From contig DATGXG010000052.1 in the NCBI GenBank assembly GCA_035299085.1, forward strand, positions 62,001 through 126,000: a stretch of DNA of 64,000 nt. The letters run 5' to 3'. Position numbers and translations under genes: made by a program. The DNA is from Bacteroidales bacterium (GTDB lineage: Bacteria > Bacteroidota > Bacteroidia > Bacteroidales > UBA10428). The notes under the pieces were generated by a model, which saw only the letters and a list, made by a program, of their open reading frames with translations, did no database searches and was not told the DNA's origin. This document shows positions 51,837-60,649 of the stretch, piece after piece (position 1 is the first letter of the stretch; every line of letters begins with the position of its first letter).

Positions 51837-53290
51837 TGGATATATCGCACTTGAATTACGGTATCATTCATTCCCTCATAGGCAAAAATGACGGCGTGTC
51901 CATTGTAATCGACCAGTCGGTTAATGCCATGGTGAAGAACCTGAAGATCCCGCTGGGAAATATCTATTTCCTTGCAGCGCATATTTCACCGCGTTTCAAT
52001 TCGCATACAAATGATATTCTCTGGCACAAGAATGACATTCACAAAACAATTTTAAGCCGGTTCAGCGATCCGCTTGAAGATGAAGCACTCGACAGGCTGA
52101 TCCATGAAAACGCGCTTGTGGCAAGGGATATCATTGCTGATTTTGTACAGCAGAATAATATTGACCTTCTCATAGCCCATAATACATCACATGTGTATAA
52201 TTTCATCACTGCCGTCGGACTTGGGTATTATTTTGAATCGCTACGTAGTCAGAACCTTTCATGGCCTAAAATTCTTGTGTGGTGGCATGATTCTTATTTT
52301 GAAAGAGAACAGTTTGCCAATCCCGGACCTGTTATCAGAAAATACCTTAAGTACCTGCCAGGCACATATGTCGACGGCATCGTTTTCATCAATTCAAAGC
52401 AACCTGCCCTGGCTCAGAAGGTATTTGAAAAGTACCATGCTAACCGTAGCGGGAATTTTTTTAATGACAGAACCGCAATTATACCGAACACTCATGATCC
52501 GCTGTGGGAATGGAAAAGCCTGGATTGGAACAGCAACAGGCTGTTATTCCCGCCACAGGATAATTACAACCGATCTTTTTTCAAAAATGTTGGTGTCACA
52601 GCTGTTATTGAACAGGCCGGATACCAGATGAATGAGACACTCATCCTGTTGCAGCATACGCGTGTTGTACCACGAAAAAAAATTGAATTTGCCATCGATC
52701 TCGCATTCGGCATGCAGAAGAGTTTCACGGAATCGGGATTGCGAAAATGCATTGTTGTGCTTATATCAGGTCACTCGGGCGACGAGCAGGTATTATATAA
52801 AGAGTTTCTGACGTCTTATTTCAATCTGAAGAAAAAGGAGCACGGAAATGTACCTGTTTTCATGATATTCGGCGAACATGTGATTTTATCGCACAGGGAC
52901 ATCATCGTGGATAAGAAATACTACAATTTTGCCGAAATTCCCTCCATAGTGTCTGCCGTGGGAGGGATAGGTACTTATTTCAGCGAGGTTGAAGGGTTCG
53001 GAAATAACCTGCTTGAAATGCTTGCAGCCGGCCTGCCTGTCCTTATTAACCGGTATGATGTGTATAAATCCGACCTTGAACCGTTGGGCTTTGACCTGCC
53101 ATACATAGAAGATAATATTATGGGCTCCGGATTCATTGATACGGCATGCAAAATTGCCACCGATATTCAGTTCCGCAACAGGCTTGTCTTCCACAATCTT
53201 TCGGTATTATCTGAAAAACTGGGGAATAAGGTGATCGCTGATTCACTGGGCCGGCTGATCAATAACATATTTACGAAAGGACTCTGCTAA
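51836..53290 (+). CDS. Second glycosyltransferase of the operon (GT4-like)
   Basis: This 484-residue GT-B-like protein starts one base inside the HAD stop codon (TGATG). The N-terminal part holds HNTSHVYNFITAVGLGYYFESL and ILVWWHDSYFERE, resembling acceptor-side segments of glycosyltransferases. The C-terminal part has LLQHTRVVPRKKIEFAIDLA (donor-phosphate contact region) and SEVEGFGNNLLEMLAAGLPVLI, the E-x7-E nucleotide-sugar motif of GT4. It is unusually long for GT4 and differs clearly from the first transferase of the operon, so the two probably act in sequence. Sugar specificity is unknown; no transmembrane segments are seen. Confidence 0.83.
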   Translation: MDISHLNYGIIHSLIGKNDGVSIVIDQSVNAMVKNLKIPLGNIYFLAAHISPRFNSHTNDILWHKNDIHKTILSRFSDPLEDEALDRLIHENALVARDIIADFVQQNNIDLLIAHNTSHVYNFITAVGLGYYFESLRSQNLSWPKILVWWHDSYFEREQFANPGPVIRKYLKYLPGTYVDGIVFINSKQPALAQKVFEKYHANRSGNFFNDRTAIIPNTHDPLWEWKSLDWNSNRLLFPPQDNYNRSFFKNVGVTAVIEQAGYQMNETLILLQHTRVVPRKKIEFAIDLAFGMQKSFTESGLRKCIVVLISGHSGDEQVLYKEFLTSYFNLKKKEHGNVPVFMIFGEHVILSHRDIIVDKKYYNFAEIPSIVSAVGGIGTYFSEVEGFGNNLLEMLAAGLPVLINRYDVYKSDLEPLGFDLPYIEDNIMGSGFIDTACKIATDIQFRNRLVFHNLSVLSEKLGNKVIADSLGRLINNIFTKGLC

Positions 53291-53301
53291 TTTCTTGTCT
53301 G

Positions 53302-55029
53302 ATGACCGGTCAACGTGGCTCATACCGTATAGTTCCTGATACCGCTTCGTTTTCAAGTGTTATCGGCCAACGATTACAGCGGATCTATAAGGAAGAGTTC
53401 AGTGAGATTCTTGTAAACAGAATTATGGCCCTCTCTGCTGAACGGTATCCTTCATGGTCACATTGGGACGAAAGGGATATCATGCTTATTACCTATGGCA
53501 ACAGTGTCCGGAGTGAACAGGAACTGCCTCTGGAGACGCTCAGCCGTTTTGTTTACAGTCATCTCAGGGAAACAATCAATTGTATCCATATTCTACCTTT
53601 CTTTCCATATACTTCCGATGATGGTTTTGCAGTAAGCGATTATGAAAAGGTAAACCCGACACTGGGATCGTGGGAACATATCGAAGTGTTGTCTCGCAAT
53701 TATTACCTGATGGCCGATCTGGTGATCAATCATGTTTCCTCGGCTCATCCCTGGTTTATAAACTACCTGAAACAGGTATCTCCCGGCAGGGATTATTTTA
53801 TTGAAAATAAAACAGGTTTTGATTACAGTATGGTGGCCAGGCCGAGAACTTCCGCACTTTTTACCGAATTTGAAACCGCTGCGGGACCGAAACAGGTATG
53901 GACCACATTCGGACCGGACCAGGTGGATCTTAACTTTTCAAACCCTGATGTGCTTATCGAAATGATAAGGATCATGATCCTTTACATCAGCAAGGGAGTG
54001 AGGTTTATACGCCTCGATGCCATTGCATACCTCTGGAAATGCCTTGGTACGGTATGTCTGCATATGGATGAAACACATGAGATTGTAAAGCTTTTAAGAG
54101 ATGTGGCATCCTATGTGCGTCCCGGCACGATTATCATCACAGAAACCAATGTTCCGAACCGTGAAAACTGGAGCTATTTCGGGAATAACGATGAAGCCCA
54201 CATGGTGTACCAGTTCAGTCTTCCGCCCCTGTTGCTTCATTCAGTTTTCTTTGGGAATTCGCGGTTTCTTACAGCATGGGCGCAGCAAATTCCTGAGATA
54301 CCTGCTGATCAAACATTTTTGAATTACACATCATCACATGATGGAATAGGCGTCAGGCCACTTGAAGGACTCGTTCCGGCAAATGAAATTTCAGCTTTGG
54401 TTTCCGGAATGGCTTCGTTTGGCGGGTTAACAGGAATGAAAATGAACACGAACGGATCACGGAGCCCTTATGAACTGAACATAACCTGGTACGATGCCAT
54501 GCAGGGCACTTTCAGGGGCAGGGATGATTATGGCGAACAACGATTTTTGACCACACAGGCCATCATGATGTCAATGAAAGGCATCCCTGCTTTTTACATT
54601 CACAGCCTGCTGGCTACGCCGAATAATCTTAAGGGAGTGGCTGTAACGGGCCATCCGCGGACAATAAACAGGGCGGTTCTTGAAGAAAAAGAAGTGCTCC
54701 TGGGATGGGAAACCGATTCTCCTCAAAGACGAATATTTTTCGAACTTGTGCGTTTGATAAAAATACGCAGGAATATCAGGGCATTTCATCCCGATTGCCG
54801 TCAGGAGATCCTGGAAACGAATAGTAATGCGCTGTTCGGGTTTAGGAGAGCTGATGGTGATTCTAAAGAAATTTACTGCGTATCTAACCTTGGAAGTAAG
54901 GAAGTTTCAATGCCTTTCCCTGCAAAGAAAATTAAAAAAGGATATGACCTTATTTCAGAAGAGAAAATAGCTCCCGGGGATCATATCCTTTTCAAACCTT
55001 ATCAGACCAGGTGGATTCAGTTTCTGTAA
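53302..55029 (+). CDS. GH13_18 alpha-glucoside phosphorylase (sucrose/glucosylglycerate phosphorylase-like)
   Basis: This 575-residue cytoplasmic enzyme belongs to GH13 subfamily 18, whose known members reversibly phosphorolyse sucrose, sucrose-6-phosphate, glucosylglycerol or glucosylglycerate to glucose-1-phosphate. The catalytic triad is visible: nucleophile Asp239 (RLDAIAYLWK), acid/base Glu281 (ITETNVPN) and stabiliser Asp347 (SSHDGIGVRPLEG). Subfamily segments ILPFFPYTSDDGFAVSDY and LVINHVSSAHPWF are present. It is longer than Bifidobacterium sucrose phosphorylase (504). The acceptor-site loops cannot be read confidently, so the substrate is open. It is the last gene of the operon, 11 bases after the second transferase, and overlaps the convergent yfiR-like gene by 13 bases. 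Confidence 0.88.
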   Translation: MTGQRGSYRIVPDTASFSSVIGQRLQRIYKEEFSEILVNRIMALSAERYPSWSHWDERDIMLITYGNSVRSEQELPLETLSRFVYSHLRETINCIHILPFFPYTSDDGFAVSDYEKVNPTLGSWEHIEVLSRNYYLMADLVINHVSSAHPWFINYLKQVSPGRDYFIENKTGFDYSMVARPRTSALFTEFETAAGPKQVWTTFGPDQVDLNFSNPDVLIEMIRIMILYISKGVRFIRLDAIAYLWKCLGTVCLHMDETHEIVKLLRDVASYVRPGTIIITETNVPNRENWSYFGNNDEAHMVYQFSLPPLLLHSVFFGNSRFLTAWAQQIPEIPADQTFLNYTSSHDGIGVRPLEGLVPANEISALVSGMASFGGLTGMKMNTNGSRSPYELNITWYDAMQGTFRGRDDYGEQRFLTTQAIMMSMKGIPAFYIHSLLATPNNLKGVAVTGHPRTINRAVLEEKEVLLGWETDSPQRRIFFELVRLIKIRRNIRAFHPDCRQEILETNSNALFGFRRADGDSKEIYCVSNLGSKEVSMPFPAKKIKKGYDLISEEKIAPGDHILFKPYQTRWIQFL

Positions 55030-55535
55030 GCCATATCTTCGAGCGATTTGCTTACCGTAAGATTGTATTTTTGTGCATTCATCGAATTGATCATAAACTT
55101 AAGTTTATTCTGATCCATAAAGAAATCGATCGCCGATCCGAAATTTACCATTCCCTTCTTTTCAGTTATAATCAGGCTGTTTGATCCCTGGCACCGGAGA
55201 AGTACATCTTCGAATGCAGAAACTTTACTATTGCCGACAAAAATAATATGGCAGCGTGTAAGACTTTCAGGATTGTCAAATTTCCGGATCACAATGGGCT
55301 GTGAACCCACTTTCTTGTTAGAAACATAGGTAATTAGACTGTTGTAAAGTTCATCATTACCAATTACACCAATCACGAAGTCGCCGCTCTGATTGCCTGC
55401 CGGCCATTGAATCAACCTTGAAAAATTATAGATGTAAAGCGATTGTGCCTGGTTTACATTAGTAATCTGTGAATATCCATTAACCAGGCAAACACTAAAC
55501 AAAGTGAAAACAAGTGTAAAAATTCTCTTCCTCAT
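55017..55535 (-). CDS. YfiR/DUF4154-family periplasmic protein, copy 1
   Basis: This 172-residue protein has a signal peptide (ending NGYSQI), followed by the DUF4154 (YfiR-like) domain: AQSLYIYNFSRLIQWPAG, FVIGVIGNDELYNSL, KVGSQPIVIRKF, CHIIFVGNS and SNSLIITEKKGMVNFGSAIDFFMDQNKLKFMIN. In Pseudomonas YfiR is a periplasmic inhibitor of the diguanylate cyclase YfiN; no cyclase is encoded nearby. It is a paralogue of the next gene (about half the residues identical by eye), separated from it by 84 bases. Its 3' end overlaps the phosphorylase gene by 13 bases. Confidence 0.87.
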   Translation of the reverse strand: MRKRIFTLVFTLFSVCLVNGYSQITNVNQAQSLYIYNFSRLIQWPAGNQSGDFVIGVIGNDELYNSLITYVSNKKVGSQPIVIRKFDNPESLTRCHIIFVGNSKVSAFEDVLLRCQGSNSLIITEKKGMVNFGSAIDFFMDQNKLKFMINSMNAQKYNLTVSKSLEDMAYRN

Positions 55536-55619
55536 TCCTCAGATTTTTATTTGCTATACTTTACGCAAAGCAGGGCATTTAGGTTTTTTGTGAAGGCATG
55601 ATTTTTATCACAAAGCCTT

Positions 55620-56129
55620 TTACATAGCCATATCCATCAACCCTTTGCTAACTGTAAGATCGTATTTTTCAGCGTTTGACGTGTTAAGTACAAACTTTAA
55701 TTTTGATTGATCGAGGTCAAGATAAAGATCAATAGCCGCACCTGAATTGATCATGCCTTTCTTTTCAGTGATAATAAGGCTGTTGGATCCCTGTAACCGG
55801 CTCACTATCTCGGAGAAGTGTTGAACTTTGCTGTTACCTATATAGATAATATTGCACTGGCTGAGCCCTGATGCATCATCAAATTTTTTAACCGTGATAG
55901 GCAGGTTACCAACTTTCTTGTTTTTAACGTATGGAACAAGGTATGAATAAACCTCATTTGCCCCGATTACACCGATTGTAAAGCCATTTGAATAACTTTC
56001 GGTCGGCCACTGAACCATTCTTGAGAAATTGTAGATATAAATACTTTTCGCCTCGGCAACGGAGTTGATCTGAGAAAAAGCAAAAACGTTCACGAGCAGC
56101 AATGCTGCAATAAATAATCCTTTCTTCAT
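55620..56129 (-). CDS. YfiR/DUF4154-family periplasmic protein, copy 2
   Basis: This 169-residue paralogue of the previous protein has the same plan: signal peptide (MKKGLFIAALLLVNVFAFSQ), AKSIYIYNFSRMVQWPTE, FTIGVIGANEVYSYL, KKVGNLPITVKKF, CNIIYIGNSKV and SNSLIITEKKGMINSGAAID. The shared order and wording indicate a local tandem duplication. These small exported proteins may bind a ligand or protein partner in the periplasm; the role in Bacteroidota is not established. Two direct repeats of ATACCCCC lie 71-97 bases upstream of its start and could be an operator. Confidence 0.87.
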   Translation of the reverse strand: MKKGLFIAALLLVNVFAFSQINSVAEAKSIYIYNFSRMVQWPTESYSNGFTIGVIGANEVYSYLVPYVKNKKVGNLPITVKKFDDASGLSQCNIIYIGNSKVQHFSEIVSRLQGSNSLIITEKKGMINSGAAIDLYLDLDQSKLKFVLNTSNAEKYDLTVSKGLMDMAM

Positions 56130-56199
56130 TGAGTTTAAGTAGTTATGAAAGTGGTATATACGAAAAATAGGCTAAAAGGTTACCACTGGTACACCAGAA

Positions 56200-56226
56200 G
56201 GGGGTATGGTAAATAAATGGGGGTAT
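56200..56226 (-). promoter_or_regulatory. Direct repeats ATACCCCC upstream of the YfiR-like gene
   Basis: GGGGGTAT occurs at 56200-56207 and 56219-56226 on the plus strand (ATACCCCC on the coding strand of the yfiR-like gene), 19 bases apart, near two helical turns. Spacing and position suggest an operator, but no regulator is known. This is inference only. Confidence 0.3.
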
Positions 56227-56263
56227 TGCAGGATATCTGCCCGTTTTTTTAGGCTATAAAAAG

Positions 56264-56292
56264 AAAAAAAGGGATTTTTTATCCCTTTTTTT
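56264..56292. terminator. Hairpin terminator at the end of the lysine-rich ORF
   Basis: A 12-bp inverted repeat, AAAAAAAGGGAT (56264-56275) and ATCCCTTTTTTT (56281-56292), closes a 5-base loop. It overlaps the stop codon of the small ORF at 56279. T tracts exist on both strands. Confidence 0.7.
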
Positions 56293-56386
56293 CTTTTTTT
56301 TCTTTTTTAGCAGCCCTTTTTTCTTTTAAGCTCAATTTGGGTGCTTTTTTTTCCTTTTCCTTTGACGGTGATTTTTCCTTAGACAT
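56279..56386 (-). CDS. Lysine-rich microprotein, 35 residues
   Basis: This small ORF on the minus strand starts MSKEKSPSKEKEKKAPKLSL and ends KKG. Nearly half of its 35 residues are lysine and there is no hydrophobic segment, so it should be a strongly basic, disordered peptide that could bind nucleic acid or ribosomes. Support for being real: an ATG start, uninterrupted codons, and a hairpin terminator exactly at its stop. Against: the sequence is A-rich and low-complexity, so an open frame could arise by chance. It lies between the esterase gene and the yfiR-like pair on the same strand. Confidence 0.5.
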   Translation of the reverse strand: MSKEKSPSKEKEKKAPKLSLKEKRAAKKEKKEKKG

Positions 56387-56478
56387 CGCTCATTGGTTTT
56401 AGTTGTACAAATTTATTAAATGAACGAAAATTCACGAAGCATAGTATAAAAAGTTTTCACCGCAGGTTGTTGATAACC

Positions 56479-57336
56479 CTAATACTGATGGAAAGCATCG
56501 GAGATGAATGCTAAAACCTCCGGAAGTGAAGCTCTCCAGTAAGTCCATGTATGGCCGCCATCACGTATCCTGAATTCATGGGGAATTTCCTTTTTCCTCA
56601 ATGCAATGTGCACAAGAGAATTCCCTTCATAAAGAAAATCATCATCCCCGCAATCGATATACCATCTGACAGCTTTCCTTTGATCGTCCGTCATTTTGTC
56701 GATTAAAGGAAGCACGCTGTATTTATTGTAGTATTCCTGCAGATCCTGGTCAGTTAAGCCCTGGACATCTTTTTGACGTTGTCTTTGTTCTTCAACCGTT
56801 AGGGGTCCGACATAGGCGCTCAGCGGACATGCGGATGAGAAAAGTTCGGGATGGTGCAGGGCATAAACAAATGTTCCGCCTCCTCCCATGCTTAATCCTG
56901 AAATGGCCCTGTACCGCTTTTCACTCTTAATCCTGTACTGTTTTTCAATAAAGGGCATGAACTCCTGGAAAAAGAAATCCTCATACCGCCATTTGCCCCT
57001 GATGTCGTTGAAGTATCCAACCTGGCCGGTATTGGCATCAGGCATCACAATGATCATAGGAGTGGCTTTTCCTGATTTGATTGCTTCATCAGCTATGCGC
57101 AGCACTTCACCAAACTGCACCCAACCGGTCTGATCATCACCCATTCCGTGAAGAAGGTACAAAACCGGGTAACTGCGTTGAGATGTTTCATAATCAGGAG
57201 GAAGATAAATGGCATATTTCCGGTCCATGTTCAGGACCTTGCTTGTAAGCGAAAGATTGTCCATTACTTTGCCGGTTTGTGCCGGTATGCTCCCTGATAA
57301 AAGCATACAGGCAAGAGGAAAAAGTAGTTTTTTCAT
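56479..57336 (-). CDS. Secreted esterase (esterase D/feruloyl esterase-like alpha/beta hydrolase)
   Basis: From the Met at 57336 the 285-residue protein has a signal peptide (MKKLLFPLACMLLSGSIPAQ); a Met eight codons upstream is possible but gives a poorer signal. The alpha/beta-hydrolase of the esterase D (PF00756) type shows YPVLYLLHGMGDDQTGWVQ, the nucleophile elbow GLSMGGGG (Ser149), and the C-terminal His in RDGGHTWTYWR. The family includes feruloyl and acetyl-xylan esterases and mycolyltransferases; the natural ester is unknown. The gene is 43 bases downstream of the M4 peptidase on the same strand and may be co-transcribed with it. Confidence 0.88.
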   Translation of the reverse strand: MKKLLFPLACMLLSGSIPAQTGKVMDNLSLTSKVLNMDRKYAIYLPPDYETSQRSYPVLYLLHGMGDDQTGWVQFGEVLRIADEAIKSGKATPMIIVMPDANTGQVGYFNDIRGKWRYEDFFFQEFMPFIEKQYRIKSEKRYRAISGLSMGGGGTFVYALHHPELFSSACPLSAYVGPLTVEEQRQRQKDVQGLTDQDLQEYYNKYSVLPLIDKMTDDQRKAVRWYIDCGDDDFLYEGNSLVHIALRKKEIPHEFRIRDGGHTWTYWRASLPEVLAFISDAFHQY

Positions 57337-57379
57337 TCTTGAAATGGAGATTTTAAACATTAAAAATAAGAAAACTTCT

Positions 57380-60300
57380 CTATTGTTTTACCAGTTTATG
57401 CCGTGTAATTGAATTTTCAGATTTAAGCTCCATGATGTATAACCCGGGAACTAACGAAGAGACGTCAATAACAGGGTTGTCGGAAACCCGCACTACAGTA
57501 TTGCCTCCTGAATCAAATATACTTACAGTATAATGGTTTGCAGAAGACGACACATTCAACTGGTCTGTTACAGGATTCGGATAAATCGCAACGAATCCGG
57601 GTTCATAATCCGATGCCTTTACAGGATCAATGGCATGGATGTACTGATACCGTACAAGAGTGTCGGACCCGTATTGATTTGAAGTGATAAGCGTTACATC
57701 GTACCATCCGGGATTTTCATAATATACAACAGGATTTTCTGCGGTTGATGAATCCGGTTCGCCTCCTTCAAATAGCCATTGCAGGCTATCCGGTTCATTG
57801 GAAGAAAGACTCATAAACCGGGTTTCCAGTGGAAATTTACCGTATTTGTAATCAACTGTAAAATCGGATACAGGTGCAAGACCGAGCGGCCTTTTACCAA
57901 TTGTGAAAAAAACAGGCCATTTCGCATCAGGTACAAGCACACCGGGTTCACCATCAGCACTCATTTTATCGGCTGACAACCTGACTGATTTAACAACCTG
58001 GGTATTGAAGCCGTTGATTGTGGAATAGGCAATACGGTCATCATTGGTTGAAAAAGAGGGATAGCCCAGCCTGTCGTTGCCCGCAATTATCCCTGTGGTT
58101 CCGGTTGAAAGGTTTGCGGTGCAAACAGAATATTCTTCAAGTATACCGTCATCATAATAATAATCAAAGGCTATCAGATCAGGCGAATTTTTTGAAAAAA
58201 CCGGATTCGAAATATTTACATGAGCAGGCAGCATGTTGTATAATTTCGAAATGGCTCCGCTACCGAATTGGTTTGTATGGTTGTCCCACACTTTTATAAT
58301 TCCTATATCCCAGTAATAAATGTCTTTTTGCGAATTGGAATTAATTATATTGTATGCGCCATAAATTATATACTGACCAGAAATATCAAAGTCAACCGAA
58401 TAAGCTTTGAGCACACCACCTGAACTGAGGTTGGCATCACTGGTTGTGGGATTGTAAAGGATAAACTGGCGTATTCCTCCGCTTTTCAGATCGATTACAT
58501 ATATTGAACCGTCCGGAAGCATTTTAGTGGCGGCAAGCCTGTTTCCGTCTTTTGAAATGGCCACCCTGTCATAGCCCGAGAACCCTGAAATGATTCGTTC
58601 ATTTGGTTCGGTTGAATTGGTGTTGATCAATCTCAGCCTTCTATCGCTTGAAACAAATACACCGGTGCTCCCGTCATCCGTAACACTCACTTTTCCTGTC
58701 ATGGGAGTTTTGGAAAGTGCCCTGTAACTGGTTCCGGCTGATTTGGATACATAAAGGGTAACCGGATCTGCAGGGCTTGTATCATAAGTCAGCAGCATCT
58801 GCTCGCCCGGGTTTGGTTTATAATCCCCTGGTATTTTTACAGGCGTTTCCTCGTAAATACCGGCTTTTTCAAATGCCTGTCCTGCAGCAAATACTTCATT
58901 TGAGTTTTCACCATACAAATCTTCGGCGGCCTGTACTATTGCAAGGCGCAAATCAATGAACCGGCAGGTTTTGGTGAGGTATTCGGTCAGAGCCCGGTAA
59001 TAGATCTTTTCTGCTTTTGCTTTCCCTACAGATGATGCAAACAGGTAATACACATAATTACAGATTCCGCTGTTAATATGAACTCCTCCATTGTCTTCCG
59101 ATCCAAGAAACATTTCGGATGTATGGGCGGGTTGCCAATAGTAGTCCGCACTGTCACCCGAATTATGTGGATCGGATAAATCTCTTATGGCGCCGGAAGG
59201 ATAATACCCCTCCTTCACAATATCCTCACCGATCTTCCAGTCGTTGCGATCTACCATACAGGCGAAAATATCAGCAAAAGATTCGGCTATTGCACCTGAT
59301 TGTCCGAAATAATCAAGGTTTGCCGTGGATGTAATCACCCCGTGACTCAGTTCATGGGCTGTTACGTCAAGTGCGGCTGCAAGGGGTCTGAAACGTTCAC
59401 CACCGTTTCCGTAAAATATAGCCTGGCCGTTCCAGAAAGCATTCTCCATTTCGCTTCCATCATCCATAGCCACATTTACAAGAGATACAATATTGCAGCC
59501 ATAGTCATTTATTGAATTTCGCTTGAATGTAGTGTCAAAATACGTGTATGTTTTTGTGGCATTACAGTGAGCTGAAATGGCATTTTTTTGTGTCCATGAA
59601 TTATCAATTGATGTTACATACGTGTAATCCAGGTTCACGGGTGATGTTTGGTTAGCATCCAGCGTTATAATAATTCCTTCATTGGCTAAGGAATTGAACA
59701 TGGGCTGGGTAATATCATACATGAAATAAATGTCGCCAGCCAGGTACACGTTGAATGTCCTTGTTTGGCCATTAAGGTCTTCTCCTGTGGCTGTCACCGG
59801 TCCGTCATAATTTGTATTGTTGTATTTCTGCAAAATATTCCCTCCCGCGGCATCCACAAAGTATTTCCATTCTTCACGGTAATTAGGCCTGATAGTAATC
59901 AGCCACGCCAGGGCATGCCGGCTATCAGGTTGCTGATATAAAACAAGGCTGGCAACGGGATCGGTATAATGAAGCAGTTTCTTCCATTCCTGTGACAATA
60001 CTGAATACGATGTTAACTTTCTGATGTCAGCGATGACAATGTCACAGGCTCTTTCCTCAGTAATTGCCGGTACAACCGTTATGTCCTCCGCAGGCTTTTG
60101 ATAGGCGCTGTTAAACTGTACTTTTGAACTCTTAATGTGCAGAATGGATTCAGAGCCGTAGACTTCAATTCCTTTATACTGCTGAATTGCCCTCACATGA
60201 GTGATGCCAAGATTATCGGTATGGACACCGGTTATTTTAAAATCTTCAACAGGTGACACAATTCCTGTCTGTACTTTAGTATCCTTAAGAAATTCGAAGA

Positions 60301-60601
60301 ATTGTTCCGTGGCTGGTTCCCCGGCAGCAGTTTTTTTATTTGCCCTTTCAATAAACACCCTGCCGGATTTTTTTTCTGATTGTTTTCTTTCGGATCGGGT
60401 GGCCGGGACAGCGAATTGCATGCCCGGCAGGACCGGGAATGCTTTATCACCGGTTTTATCAACCCTGCCGTCTATTACAATGAATCCGGAATCGGGAAAC
60501 AGGATGTTAACCGGCACCGACGAAACTGAATCCGGATTCTGCGGAAATACCGTCATGCAAAGACAAAATACTGTCGTGACGGATAAGAGACAGGGCTTCA
60601 T
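57380..60601 (-). CDS. M4 family metallopeptidase with TolB-like propeller, PKD and T9SS sorting domain, copy 1
   Basis: This is a 1073-residue secreted thermolysin-family protease. A signal peptide (about 1-20) is followed by an FTP/PepSY propeptide region (about 85-260). The catalytic M4 domain has the zinc motif HELSH (His416, Glu417, His420) with third ligand Glu440 in GAIAESFADIF and GGVHINSGICNYVYYLFA, and an M4 C-terminal domain runs to about 580. A propeller-like region of TolB-type repeats (about 620-920; VAISKDGNRLAATKML, FSTNDDRIAYSTI), a PKD domain and a C-terminal T9SS type A sorting signal ending LKSENSITRHKLVKQ complete it. The propeller is unusual for M4. All zinc ligands are intact. 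A paralogue lies just upstream. Confidence 0.93.
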   Translation of the reverse strand: MKPCLLSVTTVFCLCMTVFPQNPDSVSSVPVNILFPDSGFIVIDGRVDKTGDKAFPVLPGMQFAVPATRSERKQSEKKSGRVFIERANKKTAAGEPATEQFFEFLKDTKVQTGIVSPVEDFKITGVHTDNLGITHVRAIQQYKGIEVYGSESILHIKSSKVQFNSAYQKPAEDITVVPAITEERACDIVIADIRKLTSYSVLSQEWKKLLHYTDPVASLVLYQQPDSRHALAWLITIRPNYREEWKYFVDAAGGNILQKYNNTNYDGPVTATGEDLNGQTRTFNVYLAGDIYFMYDITQPMFNSLANEGIIITLDANQTSPVNLDYTYVTSIDNSWTQKNAISAHCNATKTYTYFDTTFKRNSINDYGCNIVSLVNVAMDDGSEMENAFWNGQAIFYGNGGERFRPLAAALDVTAHELSHGVITSTANLDYFGQSGAIAESFADIFACMVDRNDWKIGEDIVKEGYYPSGAIRDLSDPHNSGDSADYYWQPAHTSEMFLGSEDNGGVHINSGICNYVYYLFASSVGKAKAEKIYYRALTEYLTKTCRFIDLRLAIVQAAEDLYGENSNEVFAAGQAFEKAGIYEETPVKIPGDYKPNPGEQMLLTYDTSPADPVTLYVSKSAGTSYRALSKTPMTGKVSVTDDGSTGVFVSSDRRLRLINTNSTEPNERIISGFSGYDRVAISKDGNRLAATKMLPDGSIYVIDLKSGGIRQFILYNPTTSDANLSSGGVLKAYSVDFDISGQYIIYGAYNIINSNSQKDIYYWDIGIIKVWDNHTNQFGSGAISKLYNMLPAHVNISNPVFSKNSPDLIAFDYYYDDGILEEYSVCTANLSTGTTGIIAGNDRLGYPSFSTNDDRIAYSTINGFNTQVVKSVRLSADKMSADGEPGVLVPDAKWPVFFTIGKRPLGLAPVSDFTVDYKYGKFPLETRFMSLSSNEPDSLQWLFEGGEPDSSTAENPVVYYENPGWYDVTLITSNQYGSDTLVRYQYIHAIDPVKASDYEPGFVAIYPNPVTDQLNVSSSANHYTVSIFDSGGNTVVRVSDNPVIDVSSLVPGLYIMELKSENSITRHKLVKQ

Positions 60602-60649
60602 ACTAAACCTTTAGGTTAAGACCTTTACCAGATTGAAAACCCTATTTGA

